The notes under the pieces were generated by a model. It worked only from the letters and a program-made list of their open reading frames with translations. It was not told the DNA's origin and did no database searches. The position numbers and the translations under genes are program-made. 64,000 nt of DNA from Jonquetella anthropi DSM 22815 (GTDB taxonomy: Bacteria; Synergistota; Synergistia; Synergistales; Dethiosulfovibrionaceae): assembly GCF_000237805.1 (NCBI RefSeq), contig NZ_CM001376.1:1044349-1108348 (forward strand), in the 5' to 3' direction. Positions 52,483 to 61,326 of the stretch are shown in pieces (position 1 is the first letter of the stretch; every line of letters starts with the position of its first letter).

Positions 52483-53927
52483 TTCTTTAGGGGCGCCGGC
52501 TCCTTCGCGTCAGGCTTTTTGACCGGTTGATTTTCTGAAGTTTTCTCGGAGGACTTGGGCGCTTCCTTCCCGGCGTCAACCTGCTCGCCTGCAGCCGGCT
52601 GGACTGGCTTCGCTGGGACAATCTGTTCCCTAGTTTCGCCGGCGACAAGCCGATCGAGGATTTCTTCCGCCTTTTTAAGCTGCTGGTCCTCGCCGAGGGC
52701 TTTCAGCCACTTTCTGTCGCTTTCGGCCTTTTTCTCTTCCGGGGTCATTTCTTCCCACGCCGCCTGTTCGCGCTTACTCTCTTTCTGTTCGGCGTCCAAC
52801 TGAGAAGCGGTTTTCTCTTCCTCAGGCAGCTTATCCTCAATGTCCGGCGTCAGGCCCACGTGGTCGATCAGCTCGCCGCTTGGCGTGTAGTACCGGGCGA
52901 TGGTGACGTAGAGTCCGGCGCCGTCAGCCAAGTTGAACAGGGTCTGGACTGAGCCCTTTCCAAAGCTCTTCTCCCCCACAAGGATCGCCCGGCCGCGGTC
53001 CCGCAGGCAGCCGGAGACGATTTCCGAGGCGCTGGCGCTGCCCCCGTTGATCAGGATGACCAGCGGTTTGGACGTGAGAGTTCCGGGCGTCGCGCTGATG
53101 GAGTCGTTGGCTTTTTCAACCCGTCCTTTGGTGGAGACGATAGGGCCGTCGTCCAGGAAGAAGTCGCAGATGGCCGTCGCAGCGTCAAGCAGACCGCCGC
53201 CGTTGTTCCGCAGGTCCAGAACGTACCCTTTGACCTTTTTTCGCTCCAAGGCTTTGATGGCCTTTTTCAGGTCATCAGCCGACGTGGCGATAAACTGGCT
53301 GAGCCGCAGGTATCCCACGCGGTCGCCGACGACGGTGAATTTCACTGACGCCAGCTTGATGTTCTCGCGTATCATGCTCATTTCCAGCAGCTGGTCGACG
53401 CCTTTGCGGCGCACCCAAACTGTGACCTTTTTGCCCGCTTCACCGCGAAGCATTTTAACCACTTCGTCCAGTTTTTTGCCAACCACGTTCGTCTCGTCTA
53501 CTTTGACGATCTCGTCGTTGGTCTTGAAGCCGGCTCGGAACGCCGGCGTGTCGTCAATCGGGTTGATTGCGACGACCATGTTATCCTTTTGGGACACGAC
53601 GAGTCCGATGCCGCCGTACTCGCCTTTGATGTTCATCTCTTCCTCTTCCAGGTCCTTCGGCGTGACAAACCGGGTGTACGGGTCATTCCACGCCTGCACC
53701 ATGCCGCGGATTGCGCCGTAGACCGCGTCCTGGTCTTTGGCAGGCTTCTGGGCGCCGTCAACCTGATACGTTTCGATGATTGTGCGAACTTGTTTCATCA
53801 GCCATAGTTCCTCTGGGGTAAACGGAACTATCTGATCCCACGTGGCGCCCTGACAGGCCGCCGGGACGGCGGCCCCACAAAAGCACACAACACCCGTGAT
53901 AAAAGAACGAAGCCATTTTGAACTCAT
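52479..53927 (-). CDS. ctpA: Carboxy-terminal processing protease CtpA (S41)
   Basis: 482 residues, periplasmic. Signal peptide 1-28, then a PDZ domain (about 105-190, GGIGLVVSQKDNMVVAINPI) and the S41 catalytic domain with nucleophile Ser in GGSASASEIVSG and general-base Lys in GEKSFGKGSVQT. CtpA proteins trim envelope proteins, including peptidoglycan hydrolases and their activators. The roughly 110-residue C-terminal tail after the protease is Lys/Glu-rich and probably disordered or coiled (KRQ/E-type repeats, PVKKPDAKEPAPLKK). 11 bp after the EnvC-like gene, a conserved pairing. Confidence 0.94.
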   Translation of the reverse strand: MSSKWLRSFITGVVCFCGAAVPAACQGATWDQIVPFTPEELWLMKQVRTIIETYQVDGAQKPAKDQDAVYGAIRGMVQAWNDPYTRFVTPKDLEEEEMNIKGEYGGIGLVVSQKDNMVVAINPIDDTPAFRAGFKTNDEIVKVDETNVVGKKLDEVVKMLRGEAGKKVTVWVRRKGVDQLLEMSMIRENIKLASVKFTVVGDRVGYLRLSQFIATSADDLKKAIKALERKKVKGYVLDLRNNGGGLLDAATAICDFFLDDGPIVSTKGRVEKANDSISATPGTLTSKPLVILINGGSASASEIVSGCLRDRGRAILVGEKSFGKGSVQTLFNLADGAGLYVTIARYYTPSGELIDHVGLTPDIEDKLPEEEKTASQLDAEQKESKREQAAWEEMTPEEKKAESDRKWLKALGEDQQLKKAEEILDRLVAGETREQIVPAKPVQPAAGEQVDAGKEAPKSSEKTSENQPVKKPDAKEPAPLKK

Positions 53928-53938
53928 ATGTATCTCCT

Positions 53939-55117
53939 CTATTTAGGCAAATAGTCTACTGGATTTTTCGCCGTTCCGCCGATCCGAACTTCAAAGTGAA
54001 GGTGCGTCGCCGTGGCCACGCCGGAGCTTCCGACCCGGCCGACCGTGTTGCCGGCGCTCACTTTTGCGCCTTCCTGCACTGTGATGGCGCTCAGGTGGGC
54101 GTACACCGTCGACATTTGATTGCCGTGGTCAAGAATAACGATTTGGCCGTAGCCTCTGATCCAGCCGGCATAGAGCACAACTCCGTCGCCGGCGGCCTTA
54201 ACCGGGGTGCCTTTGGGCGCCGGCAGGTCGATGCCGGTGTGCATGCTCCGGGTTTTGAACTTGGGATGAATGCGCGGGCCAAATGGGCTGCTGATCCTGT
54301 GCGAGTCTAACGGCCAAGCCAGCTTCCCTTTGTGAACGACCGTCGGCATGGCAGGCCTGCCTTCGGTTTGACGCCGTCGGGCCTCTTCAGCCTTTTGTGC
54401 CAAAAGCCGGTCGATAGTCCTCTGCAGGGCCAGCTGGTTATTCTTGAGCTCTTCCAACGCGGCCTGATGGGCTTTCTCGTTCTGCTCCAGCTGCGCCATG
54501 ACGGACTGTTTTGCCTGGGCGTCTTTCCTCGCCTGGCTTTCTTCAGTCGCCAAGGCCTTTCTCCGTCCTTCCAGCTGCGCGCGGTTCGTTTCCAGCGCCG
54601 TTTTGTCTTCGGAGAGCTTTTTTCTTTCCGACGCCAGTTCGGTGATCATCGCTTGGTCGCTCTGGGCGATCCGTCCCAGCATGTAGGTTATCGAGCCGAG
54701 CTCAACAGCGCTGCTGGCAGAAAGCAGCAGGTTGTAGTCCGCCACTGTCCCGTACTTGTAGATTGCCACGAGCCTTTCGTTGAGCAGCTTCTGAAGCTCT
54801 TCGATCCGCCCGGTGCGTTGCACGATTTCTTGGGAAAGCCGTTTGGTCTCCTCGTCGTTTTTGCGAATCTGCAGTGAAAGAAGGTTGATTTTCTGCCGGG
54901 AGACGGCCATTTTCTGATCCAGCTGTTCGAGCTGGCCAGAATACGTTTTTTGTTGCTGTCTGACCGTTTGAATTTCGGTCTGGTGGAACTGGGTCATTCG
55001 GCTTACCCGATCCAATTCATCCTGCTGAGCTTTGATCTGACTGTCCAAGTCGGGCTCCGCCCACGCGCTCCCGGAAAGGATGAGCGCCGCAGCGGCAAAA
55101 AGCAGGCAGCGCCGCAT
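53939..55117 (-). CDS. envC: EnvC-like murein hydrolase activator (M23 domain)
   Basis: 392 residues from ATG 55117, two bases after ftsX; the longer frame covers ftsX. A signal peptide (MRRCLLFAAAALILSGSAWA) is followed by about 220 residues of coiled coil (KAQQDELDRVS to KNNQLALQRTIDRLLAQKAE) and a C-terminal LytM/M23 domain. The zinc motifs HTGIDLPAP (HxxxD) and THLHFEVRIG (HxH) are intact, so unlike E. coli EnvC, whose LytM site is degenerate, this protein may itself cleave peptidoglycan. FtsEX normally recruits and switches such proteins through the coiled coil; co-transcription with ftsEX supports that. Confidence 0.93.
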   Translation of the reverse strand: MRRCLLFAAAALILSGSAWAEPDLDSQIKAQQDELDRVSRMTQFHQTEIQTVRQQQKTYSGQLEQLDQKMAVSRQKINLLSLQIRKNDEETKRLSQEIVQRTGRIEELQKLLNERLVAIYKYGTVADYNLLLSASSAVELGSITYMLGRIAQSDQAMITELASERKKLSEDKTALETNRAQLEGRRKALATEESQARKDAQAKQSVMAQLEQNEKAHQAALEELKNNQLALQRTIDRLLAQKAEEARRRQTEGRPAMPTVVHKGKLAWPLDSHRISSPFGPRIHPKFKTRSMHTGIDLPAPKGTPVKAAGDGVVLYAGWIRGYGQIVILDHGNQMSTVYAHLSAITVQEGAKVSAGNTVGRVGSSGVATATHLHFEVRIGGTAKNPVDYLPK

Positions 55118-55119
55118 CG

Positions 55120-56004
55120 TCACAGCGGCTTCGCCGCCCGGCGGACGAACCGGTCGGCGACCAGCAGGCTGCAGAGCCAACCGAGCGCCAACCCGCCGCT
55201 CACGAGAAGGAGGACGACAGAACGAAGCCCGCTGTAATCGGGAACGAGCCCGAGAAACGGAAGGACTTCATTGATATCCGCCACAGCCGAACCGTACCCG
55301 GCAAAAAGCGCGCCGCTTGCCAGCAGACTCCCGCCGACGCCAAGCATCATGCCTTGAATGACAAAGGGAGCGACGGCGTAGGTTCGAGTCGCGCCGACAA
55401 GGAGCATGGCGGCAATTTCCCGCCGCCGTGAGTCAATAGCTATTCGGACCGTGTTGTAAAACACCAGCGCGCAGATCAGCGACGCCAACGCTACGATCGC
55501 GACGCCAACCCGAGTCGTCATGTACGACAGCCGACTGAGCCGGTCAGCTAGGCCGCCGGCGTAGATAAAGTCTGTTACTTCGCTCATCTGGGACAAACTA
55601 CGGACCACGTCAGGCACCAGACCAGCTCGGGCGACGCGCAGCTCAACGGCCCAGGGGAGCGGGTTCGCCCCGGCCATCGCTATGGCCTGAGACTGGGCGC
55701 CCAGCTTTTCTTTCAGGCGAGCCAGCCCTTCGTCAGGCGACACGACCTGCCGGGAGACGACGGCTGGCACTGAACTCATCCTCTCGCTGACCGCCGCGGC
55801 GTCCGCTTCGGAAGCGCAGAACGCCTGAACGACCAGATCGCTCTCCACTCGGCGCGCCAGAGACCGCACTGAAAGAGAGAACACAGCGCTGCAGCCGACC
55901 AGCAAGAAGAGAGCCGTCGCCGTCAGCAACGTGAGCAGACTCACGCCCCAATGGCGGCCGGTAATTCGGAAGGCGTCGCGGACGACGTATCTAAAAGTTC
56001 CCAT
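55120..56004 (-). CDS. ftsX: Cell division ABC permease FtsX
   Basis: 294 residues from ATG 56004 (GGGAGG upstream), overlapping ftsE by 14 bases. Architecture: cytosolic N-terminus, first membrane segment at about 20-40, a periplasmic domain of about 120 residues (SLARRVESDLVVQAF to TDFIYAGG), then three further membrane segments, as in FtsX. The periplasmic domain is the part that contacts EnvC-type coiled coils. The FtsX motif RIAIDSRRREIAAMLLVGAT is evident. With FtsE it relays ATP hydrolysis across the membrane to control septal peptidoglycan hydrolysis. Confidence 0.94.
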   Translation of the reverse strand: MGTFRYVVRDAFRITGRHWGVSLLTLLTATALFLLVGCSAVFSLSVRSLARRVESDLVVQAFCASEADAAAVSERMSSVPAVVSRQVVSPDEGLARLKEKLGAQSQAIAMAGANPLPWAVELRVARAGLVPDVVRSLSQMSEVTDFIYAGGLADRLSRLSYMTTRVGVAIVALASLICALVFYNTVRIAIDSRRREIAAMLLVGATRTYAVAPFVIQGMMLGVGGSLLASGALFAGYGSAVADINEVLPFLGLVPDYSGLRSVVLLLVSGGLALGWLCSLLVADRFVRRAAKPL

Positions 56005-56686
56005 CGCTGCTGTACCTCCCTTTCCGCTCGTCGCGCACCAAGCGCCCCTGGTGAAGCTCAATGACCCGGTGGCGGTACGTGTCCACCATGTCGTGGTCGT
56101 GAGTGGCCACGATCACGGTCGTGCCGGCGGCGTGTATCGACAGCATGAGCTTCATCACGTATTGGGCGGTATGCGGGTCAAGGTTGCCCGTCGGCTCGTC
56201 AGCTAAAAACAGCCGGGGACTGTTGACGATTGCCCGGGCAATGGCTACGCGCTGACGCTCGCCGCCGGAAAGCTGGTCGGGCCGCATGTCCCGCCGGTTC
56301 CACAGGCCGACCCGGTCCACGATCTCATCGGTCCTGTCCCGGATCTCTCTGAGAGGGGCGCCGCAGACTTCCAACGCGAAGGCGACGTTCTCCCACGCGG
56401 TCAGCTGGGGCAAAAGCCGGAAGTCCTGAAAGACGACTCCCACGTCGCGGCGAAAATACGGCAGATCTGAGCGGCGAATCCGCCGCAGATCCACGCCGCC
56501 GACGCAGATTCTGCCGGACGACGGCAGAACTTCCCGGGTCATCATCCGCATGAACGTCGTCTTCCCCGAACCGGTCTCACCAATGAGGTAGACGAACTCC
56601 CCTTCGTCTATTTGAACGTTCAGTTCGGAAAGAGCCCGAATATTCGGGTCAAATACCTTGCTGAGCCCAATCGCTTCGACCTGCAC
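55991..56686 (-). CDS. ftsE: Cell division ATPase FtsE
   Basis: 231 residues; GTG 56686 with GAGGAGGCGG upstream, one base after the transketolase-like C gene. Walker A GETGSGKTTF, Q-loop VVFQDFRLLP, signature LSGGERQR, Walker B LFLADEPTGNLDP and H-loop ATHDHDMVD are intact. FtsE binds FtsZ in E. coli and powers the FtsX-linked activation of cell-wall hydrolases. The operon order ftsE-ftsX-envC-ctpA-deacetylase is typical, while the upstream transketolase-like pair is not. Confidence 0.96.
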   Translation of the reverse strand: MQVEAIGLSKVFDPNIRALSELNVQIDEGEFVYLIGETGSGKTTFMRMMTREVLPSSGRICVGGVDLRRIRRSDLPYFRRDVGVVFQDFRLLPQLTAWENVAFALEVCGAPLREIRDRTDEIVDRVGLWNRRDMRPDQLSGGERQRVAIARAIVNSPRLFLADEPTGNLDPHTAQYVMKLMLSIHAAGTTVIVATHDHDMVDTYRHRVIELHQGRLVRDERKGRYSSDGNF

Positions 56687-56687
56687 T

Positions 56688-57632
56688 CTACCGCCTCCTC
56701 ATGGCCCATACTTGAACAGCCGCTGTGACGATATCCCGGCTCGATAGGCCATAGTACTCCAACAGCTCATCGCACAGGCCGGATTGTCCAGCCCGATCGC
56801 GAATCGACAGGTTCTTGGCAGGAACCGGGTAGGCGCTGCAAAGCAGCTGAGCAACCGCCTCTCCCATGCCGCCGGCCTGCCGGCCTTCTTCCACCGTAAC
56901 GACGCAGCCGGTCTTTCGGGCTGACGAAAGGATCGCGTCTTCCGGCAGGTGCGTCGGCGAGAAAACGTCCACCACGCTGGCGCCGATTCCCTGCCGCGCC
57001 AAAACTTGGGCAGCCTTCAGCGCTTCCCGGATCATCATACCACAAGCGCAAATCGTCACATCGCTCCCGTCGGTCAGGGCCATCCCGCGCCAGTTTTCCT
57101 CGTCCAACGGCAAGGGACGGGAAAGGTCCTGGGCCGGGAATGCCGACGGCAGGCGAATATATGAGGCGCCAGCGTCGCCGGACGCATGAGCCAGCAGGAA
57201 GCGGGCCGAGGGGCCGTCCGACGGCATCAGAACGGTCATGCCGGGAAGAGAGCGCATGAGCGGAATATCCTCAAGCATTTGAGACACCGCTCCTTCTGAC
57301 GAGCCAGAAAGGCCGGCGACAGTTGAGACAAGCCGGACCGACAGCCCGTTAAACGCGGAAAGAACCCGAAGGGCGCTGTACGCTTCAGCGACGAGCTCCA
57401 CCGACGGGCCGAGGCACCATACCTGCTTCCCCGCCCGGACAAGCCCAGCTGCCTGCGCGGCCAGAGCCTCAGAGGACGGAATCGCTTTCTCAGTATGAGC
57501 AGGAAGGTTCCGCTCCAGCTCGGCCGTCAGTTCCCGATCGAGGCCGCTGGAACAGAGGATCCTCATGTCCGGCGTCCGATTGGCCAGCTGAACCAGCGTC
57601 TGAGCGAGTCCCTGCCGAACTAAAACGTCCAT
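56688..57632 (-). CDS. Transketolase C-terminal subunit homologue, catalytically degenerate
   Basis: 314 residues, overlapping the N-subunit gene by 13 bases. Colinear with the C-subunit of split transketolases: a pyrimidine-binding domain (1-165) and a well conserved C-terminal domain (GSDVTICACGMMIREALKAA, KTGCVVTVEEGRQAGGMGEA). In the first domain key residues are gone: the IAEQ motif whose Glu activates thiamine diphosphate reads AIPSSEAL (50-57), the DADL position reads SSGL, and the conserved His in the THQ/SHQ motif reads VSQ (AVSQMLED, 115-122). This looks like a pseudoenzyme. An active partner role with another transketolase cannot be excluded but is unlikely. Confidence 0.88.
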   Translation of the reverse strand: MDVLVRQGLAQTLVQLANRTPDMRILCSSGLDRELTAELERNLPAHTEKAIPSSEALAAQAAGLVRAGKQVWCLGPSVELVAEAYSALRVLSAFNGLSVRLVSTVAGLSGSSEGAVSQMLEDIPLMRSLPGMTVLMPSDGPSARFLLAHASGDAGASYIRLPSAFPAQDLSRPLPLDEENWRGMALTDGSDVTICACGMMIREALKAAQVLARQGIGASVVDVFSPTHLPEDAILSSARKTGCVVTVEEGRQAGGMGEAVAQLLCSAYPVPAKNLSIRDRAGQSGLCDELLEYYGLSSRDIVTAAVQVWAMRRR

Positions 57633-58417
57633 GATATTTCCTCCTCCGGAGGCGAAGGCCGTTTTTCCAGTTCGCCGATCGCCTGCTCTCGGTCAAGCTG
57701 GGACATTGGCTTCTCAGAAAAACGGCCGGGCTGTTCGAGAAACGACACGCCTTTGCCTGAGCGGCAGCGGCAGAACAGGACTTCGGACTGAGCGGAAGAG
57801 CTGAACGCGCGCCCCATCGCCTCGAAGTCGTGGCCGTCGATTTCCCGCGTCGCCCAGCCAATCTGAGCCAGCTCGTCCGCCGTCCGGCGCGGTGCACTGT
57901 TTTCTGTGACAGTAAGGATTTTAGGCGTTTTTTCAGCGCCGCCTAAGGCCTGACACGTCTTCCAGAAGGTTTCAACCTGAAACTCTTCCGCTTTCACGAG
58001 ACAGAACACCTTCACAGGCCGGACGTTTCCGCGGAGCATGCCGTATGCCAGGGCCAAACTCAGGGAAGAGGCTCCTCCCGGCCCATCAATTCCCGGCGTG
58101 TGCCGATCGTCCGGCAGTCCTTGAAGCAGGCTGCCGAGCTTTCCCCATGACCACAGGTTCTGCCGGCCGAAAAAGCCTCGGCGAGCCAGAACAGCGTAAT
58201 AGGCCGGAACGAGCCGGTCATCGGCCATGATCAGCCGATCCCGGTCCAAAGCGCCTAAATGGACTGGATCGACGTTCAGCACTCCCCAGTACAGGGCGAC
58301 AAAAAGGTCAACCGCCGAAAGGGCTGACGCTATCCGCGCCGGCGGAAGTCCAGCGGTCATTCTCACCACGTCGCCGCGCACATCCGACGCAATTCGCTCC
58401 AGCTCAGAGGAAGTCAT
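57620..58417 (-). CDS. Transketolase N-terminal subunit homologue, catalytically degenerate
   Basis: 265 residues from ATG 58417 (AAGGAAGC upstream), overlapping csaB (ATGA). Colinear with the thiamine-diphosphate-binding subunit of split transketolases, and RLGSLLQG-type, DGHDFEAM (194-200) and SGKGVSFLEQPG segments are kept. Every cofactor or catalytic signature is lost: GHxGG reads ARIAS (27-31), SKGHA reads ADDRL (65-69), QGHP reads QGLP (99-102), STGSLGQG reads GPGGASSL, and the Mg/ThDP motif GDGE...N reads KAEE (142-145) with TEN at 171-173. So no cofactor binding is expected. Transcribed with csaB and ftsEX; role unknown. Confidence 0.88.
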   Translation of the reverse strand: MTSSELERIASDVRGDVVRMTAGLPPARIASALSAVDLFVALYWGVLNVDPVHLGALDRDRLIMADDRLVPAYYAVLARRGFFGRQNLWSWGKLGSLLQGLPDDRHTPGIDGPGGASSLSLALAYGMLRGNVRPVKVFCLVKAEEFQVETFWKTCQALGGAEKTPKILTVTENSAPRRTADELAQIGWATREIDGHDFEAMGRAFSSSAQSEVLFCRCRSGKGVSFLEQPGRFSEKPMSQLDREQAIGELEKRPSPPEEEISWTF

Positions 58418-59412
58418 CGTCCAGCTTCCTTTGTCAGCGCCTCCTGAAGGACCCGTCGCAGCGTCTCCGCCGCGCCGGCCAAAGCAGGCCGATTCTTCCA
58501 CGGAACGCACTTGGCGGGACCGCCGGACCAGACGGCCCCGCCCCACTGGCGGACAAAGCCGGCGACTTTCGGGTCGTACGAAACGGCCTGATAGTCCCGA
58601 CCGGTCAGCAGCGCCAGAGCGCCAAAGTGAAGCCTCATGCCGAAGGCCGCCTTCGCGCGGGCGAAAATCCCCGTTGGGTCGTCAACCGACGGCCGAACTA
58701 CTTCAGCTAATTGGACGTCGGCGACCAGACAGGCCTGCTCCAAGGCCCGCTTGTCTTCAGGCGCCATTGCCACGCCAATTAGGGGAAGTCCCGCTTGCTG
58801 AGCTGCCTGACCGGCCGCCGCGGCGGCACTTGCCGCCAGATCGTCGTGGCCGGGACGGACGTTTAAAAGCATCGCGCCGCCGCTGGGTTCGTCCGAGACG
58901 AGTCCAGTCAGAGCCAAGGAAAGGTCAGGGACAAGACGGCAGGCCAAGCCGAGCTGGTGACAGACTTCCACTGACTCGCTGTCCCGCACCGTCAGCAGAC
59001 TGCACCGTTTAAGCGCCCAGCGGGTCAGGGAACGGGCCAGCCCGCCTTCCAGAGGGCCGACCGACTGACCGATCGCCCAAACGCGGCAGCCGGCCAGCCG
59101 GGCCAGCGCCACAAGTCCAGCGTAGTAGAAAACCGACCGGAGACTCGTCCGATCCTGAAAAATGCCGCCGCCGGCAAAAACGAGACGCCGCGCTCCGCGC
59201 AGGGCCTTGAACAGCGACAGGACCTTCCAGCGATCAACCGTTCGAAGCCCGTACGTTTCCGCCGTTTTCTGAGGGGACGCGGACGCCGCAATCAGCTCGC
59301 TTCGACTCACGCCCGCCTGTTCAAACAGGCTGACGGTCCCAAGTAGCAGCAGCTCATCGCCTAAGTTGTCGAAGCCAAAGTACCCCGCCAGCACGGCTTC
59401 CGACTTCTTCAC
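58414..59412 (-). CDS. csaB: Polysaccharide pyruvyl transferase CsaB
   Basis: 332 residues; ATG 59412 overlaps the DUF5693-like gene by 4 bases. CsaB transfers pyruvate from phosphoenolpyruvate to a secondary cell-wall polymer, creating the ligand for SLH-domain proteins. The GT-B-like fold shows AGYFGFDNLGDELLLLGTVS at the N-terminus, FAGGGIFQDRTSLRSV, AIGQSVGPLEGG, VRDSESVEV and the C-terminal GMRLHFGALALLTG with the catalytic His region. No signal peptide. Presence in a diderm suggests that SLH proteins tether the outer membrane or S-layer to a pyruvylated polymer. Confidence 0.93.
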   Translation of the reverse strand: MKKSEAVLAGYFGFDNLGDELLLLGTVSLFEQAGVSRSELIAASASPQKTAETYGLRTVDRWKVLSLFKALRGARRLVFAGGGIFQDRTSLRSVFYYAGLVALARLAGCRVWAIGQSVGPLEGGLARSLTRWALKRCSLLTVRDSESVEVCHQLGLACRLVPDLSLALTGLVSDEPSGGAMLLNVRPGHDDLAASAAAAAGQAAQQAGLPLIGVAMAPEDKRALEQACLVADVQLAEVVRPSVDDPTGIFARAKAAFGMRLHFGALALLTGRDYQAVSYDPKVAGFVRQWGGAVWSGGPAKCVPWKNRPALAGAAETLRRVLQEALTKEAGR

Positions 59413-61325
59413 GCCCCACGCCCCCGTTCAAGTAGCCGGCGTCCCCATGTCACGCCCCAGAAAGCAGCGGCCAGCAAGACCGCTCCCAACAGGAGCCCAA
59501 GCCACCAGCCGTTGAGGTCCCGAAGGACTGTCATGAACAGCGGCGTGTGGAAGTGACAGAAGCTGTTGACCGCCGACGAAAAGGCAAGCGTGACGGCCAG
59601 CCGAAGGATCTCCCGATAGTGCCCCCACAGGCCGTTCCGCTTGAGGAAGTACCAGAACACCAGCGCCGGATACCCGACAAGGAGCTCTTTGCTCCGAGGA
59701 CGGGCCACTAAAACCGACTCAAGCCACTGACGAGCTGTCCGCTCAAAGCCGGGGACGAACGTCGTGTTGTCGCTCCTGACGACGACGACCGCCATGGCGG
59801 CCAAGACCACCACGCCCAAAAGGATCTCACCCCACAGCGGCGGACGGTTCAGGACTTCCTGCAGCGACTCGGGGTGCTCTCTGCTCTGCAGGTCAAGCAG
59901 GAGAACGAGAGCCAGCGGGAGCAGCAAGGTGAGCTTTACGCCGGAAAACGTCACCAGCCGGGAGGTGTAGGCCGACGTGGAAAAAAAGCTCGCCACAACG
60001 AGCCCGCCGACTAGGACCATGGCAAGCGCCACCAGCACGCCCCTCAGGGGAGCGCGCCACAACTCCATCGCCGTCAGGCTCGCCTCGGCGGCTAAAAGTC
60101 CTGTGACGAGACCTCCGGCCAGCCGGGCCGTTATCGGGACAAAGTAAAAGACTGCGCCCAAAAGAACCCCGGCCGCAGCCGTTTTGGCTAGGTTCAAAGG
60201 GGTTGGAACCCACTGGACGTCCACCCACCGCATGCCGTGACGCAGGACAAGGGCAACCGACAGGAGCCCCAGACCGAGCGCCGACCAGATCATCTTTCCA
60301 AAGAGCGGGAACCCCTCAGGCCATCCCCTGCCGATGCCGGCCCTCGTCAGCATCTGTCCAAGGCGCCTGATGTCTGCCGCATAGTCGTCAACTGACTGAT
60401 TCAGCCCTTTCAGCGGGTCGGGGCGCAGAACCAACAGGCGAACGGACCGCTCGACGGCAGCGCGGACCATGCGTTCGAGCATGGTCTGCCGGTCTATTCC
60501 TCTGGTAAGGACCTCTTCGTCGGTGACGCTGTGCAAACTCACCACGTTCGGCCACGCTGAGTTTACCCCAAGGGTCTCGCCTACTTGGGTTGAAAATTCA
60601 ATTTGGGCGACGAGGATCCCATACTGGCGGACAATCTTTCCCCAGTTTACGCTGGGGTAACCGGCGGCGACGTCGCCGGCTGGGGCGAGAACTCTAATGT
60701 TCTTGTATAAGCCTAAGAGAAACGACGTGCTTTCGACGAGCGACGAACTGCTCTCGCCGCCTTGAGCCGGGCGATAGATGACCGGCACGCCTTGATTGTT
60801 CAGCCAGTTCAGCATGGATAGGTCAGGAAGCACGCCAAGGGTCTGAACGGCGCTCGGCTGAAACGGCAGGACAAAATAGCTTTCCTGCCCCGCCACGACT
60901 CCCAGCCCGGAGGGAAAACGGCGTTTCAGGTAGTTCAGGCTTTCGGTCACGTCGCACGGGGCCTTCAGCCTGATGACCGTTCCGGAGTTGTGCGCCCAAG
61001 CGGCCGCGACGGGCTCCGGCGCGGACATCAGCGAAAGCAAAGAAACGCCTTCCACCGCACCCTGAGCCAGCGCCTCCCCTGTGGCCTCTGAGGCCATAAT
61101 CCCGGAAGCGCCGGCGCTCAGCAGATCGACGACCTTTTGAAACCGATCGGGCGTCCCGGCCAACCCATCCAGATGAGAGCCGTCAACGACAATAGCTGCA
61201 GATCTGACGCTTCGCTCCCAAGAGACGCGCCGCCACAGCGACGGAACGGAAAGAATTAAGGCCGCACAACAGATTACGCCGAACCAGCCAAATCTTTTCA
61301 ACAAATCTTTGACGTTAGTATTCAC
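59409..61325 (-). CDS. DUF5693-like multispanning membrane protein
   Basis: 638 residues from GTG 61325, placed by GGGAGG seven bases upstream and one base after maf. An N-terminal membrane anchor (about 9-29) precedes a 300-residue extracytoplasmic domain with a barrel-like pattern (VDGSHLDGLAG, SGTVIRLKAP, LGVVAGQESYF), then about eight membrane segments to the C-terminus. Proteins of this build, annotated DUF5693, occur next to csaB in several Firmicutes and Synergistota. No catalytic motif is recognised. Given its position it may flip, polymerise or anchor the polymer that CsaB pyruvylates; that is an inference. Confidence 0.8.
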   Translation of the reverse strand: MNTNVKDLLKRFGWFGVICCAALILSVPSLWRRVSWERSVRSAAIVVDGSHLDGLAGTPDRFQKVVDLLSAGASGIMASEATGEALAQGAVEGVSLLSLMSAPEPVAAAWAHNSGTVIRLKAPCDVTESLNYLKRRFPSGLGVVAGQESYFVLPFQPSAVQTLGVLPDLSMLNWLNNQGVPVIYRPAQGGESSSSLVESTSFLLGLYKNIRVLAPAGDVAAGYPSVNWGKIVRQYGILVAQIEFSTQVGETLGVNSAWPNVVSLHSVTDEEVLTRGIDRQTMLERMVRAAVERSVRLLVLRPDPLKGLNQSVDDYAADIRRLGQMLTRAGIGRGWPEGFPLFGKMIWSALGLGLLSVALVLRHGMRWVDVQWVPTPLNLAKTAAAGVLLGAVFYFVPITARLAGGLVTGLLAAEASLTAMELWRAPLRGVLVALAMVLVGGLVVASFFSTSAYTSRLVTFSGVKLTLLLPLALVLLLDLQSREHPESLQEVLNRPPLWGEILLGVVVLAAMAVVVVRSDNTTFVPGFERTARQWLESVLVARPRSKELLVGYPALVFWYFLKRNGLWGHYREILRLAVTLAFSSAVNSFCHFHTPLFMTVLRDLNGWWLGLLLGAVLLAAAFWGVTWGRRLLERGRGA

Positions 61326-61326
61326 T

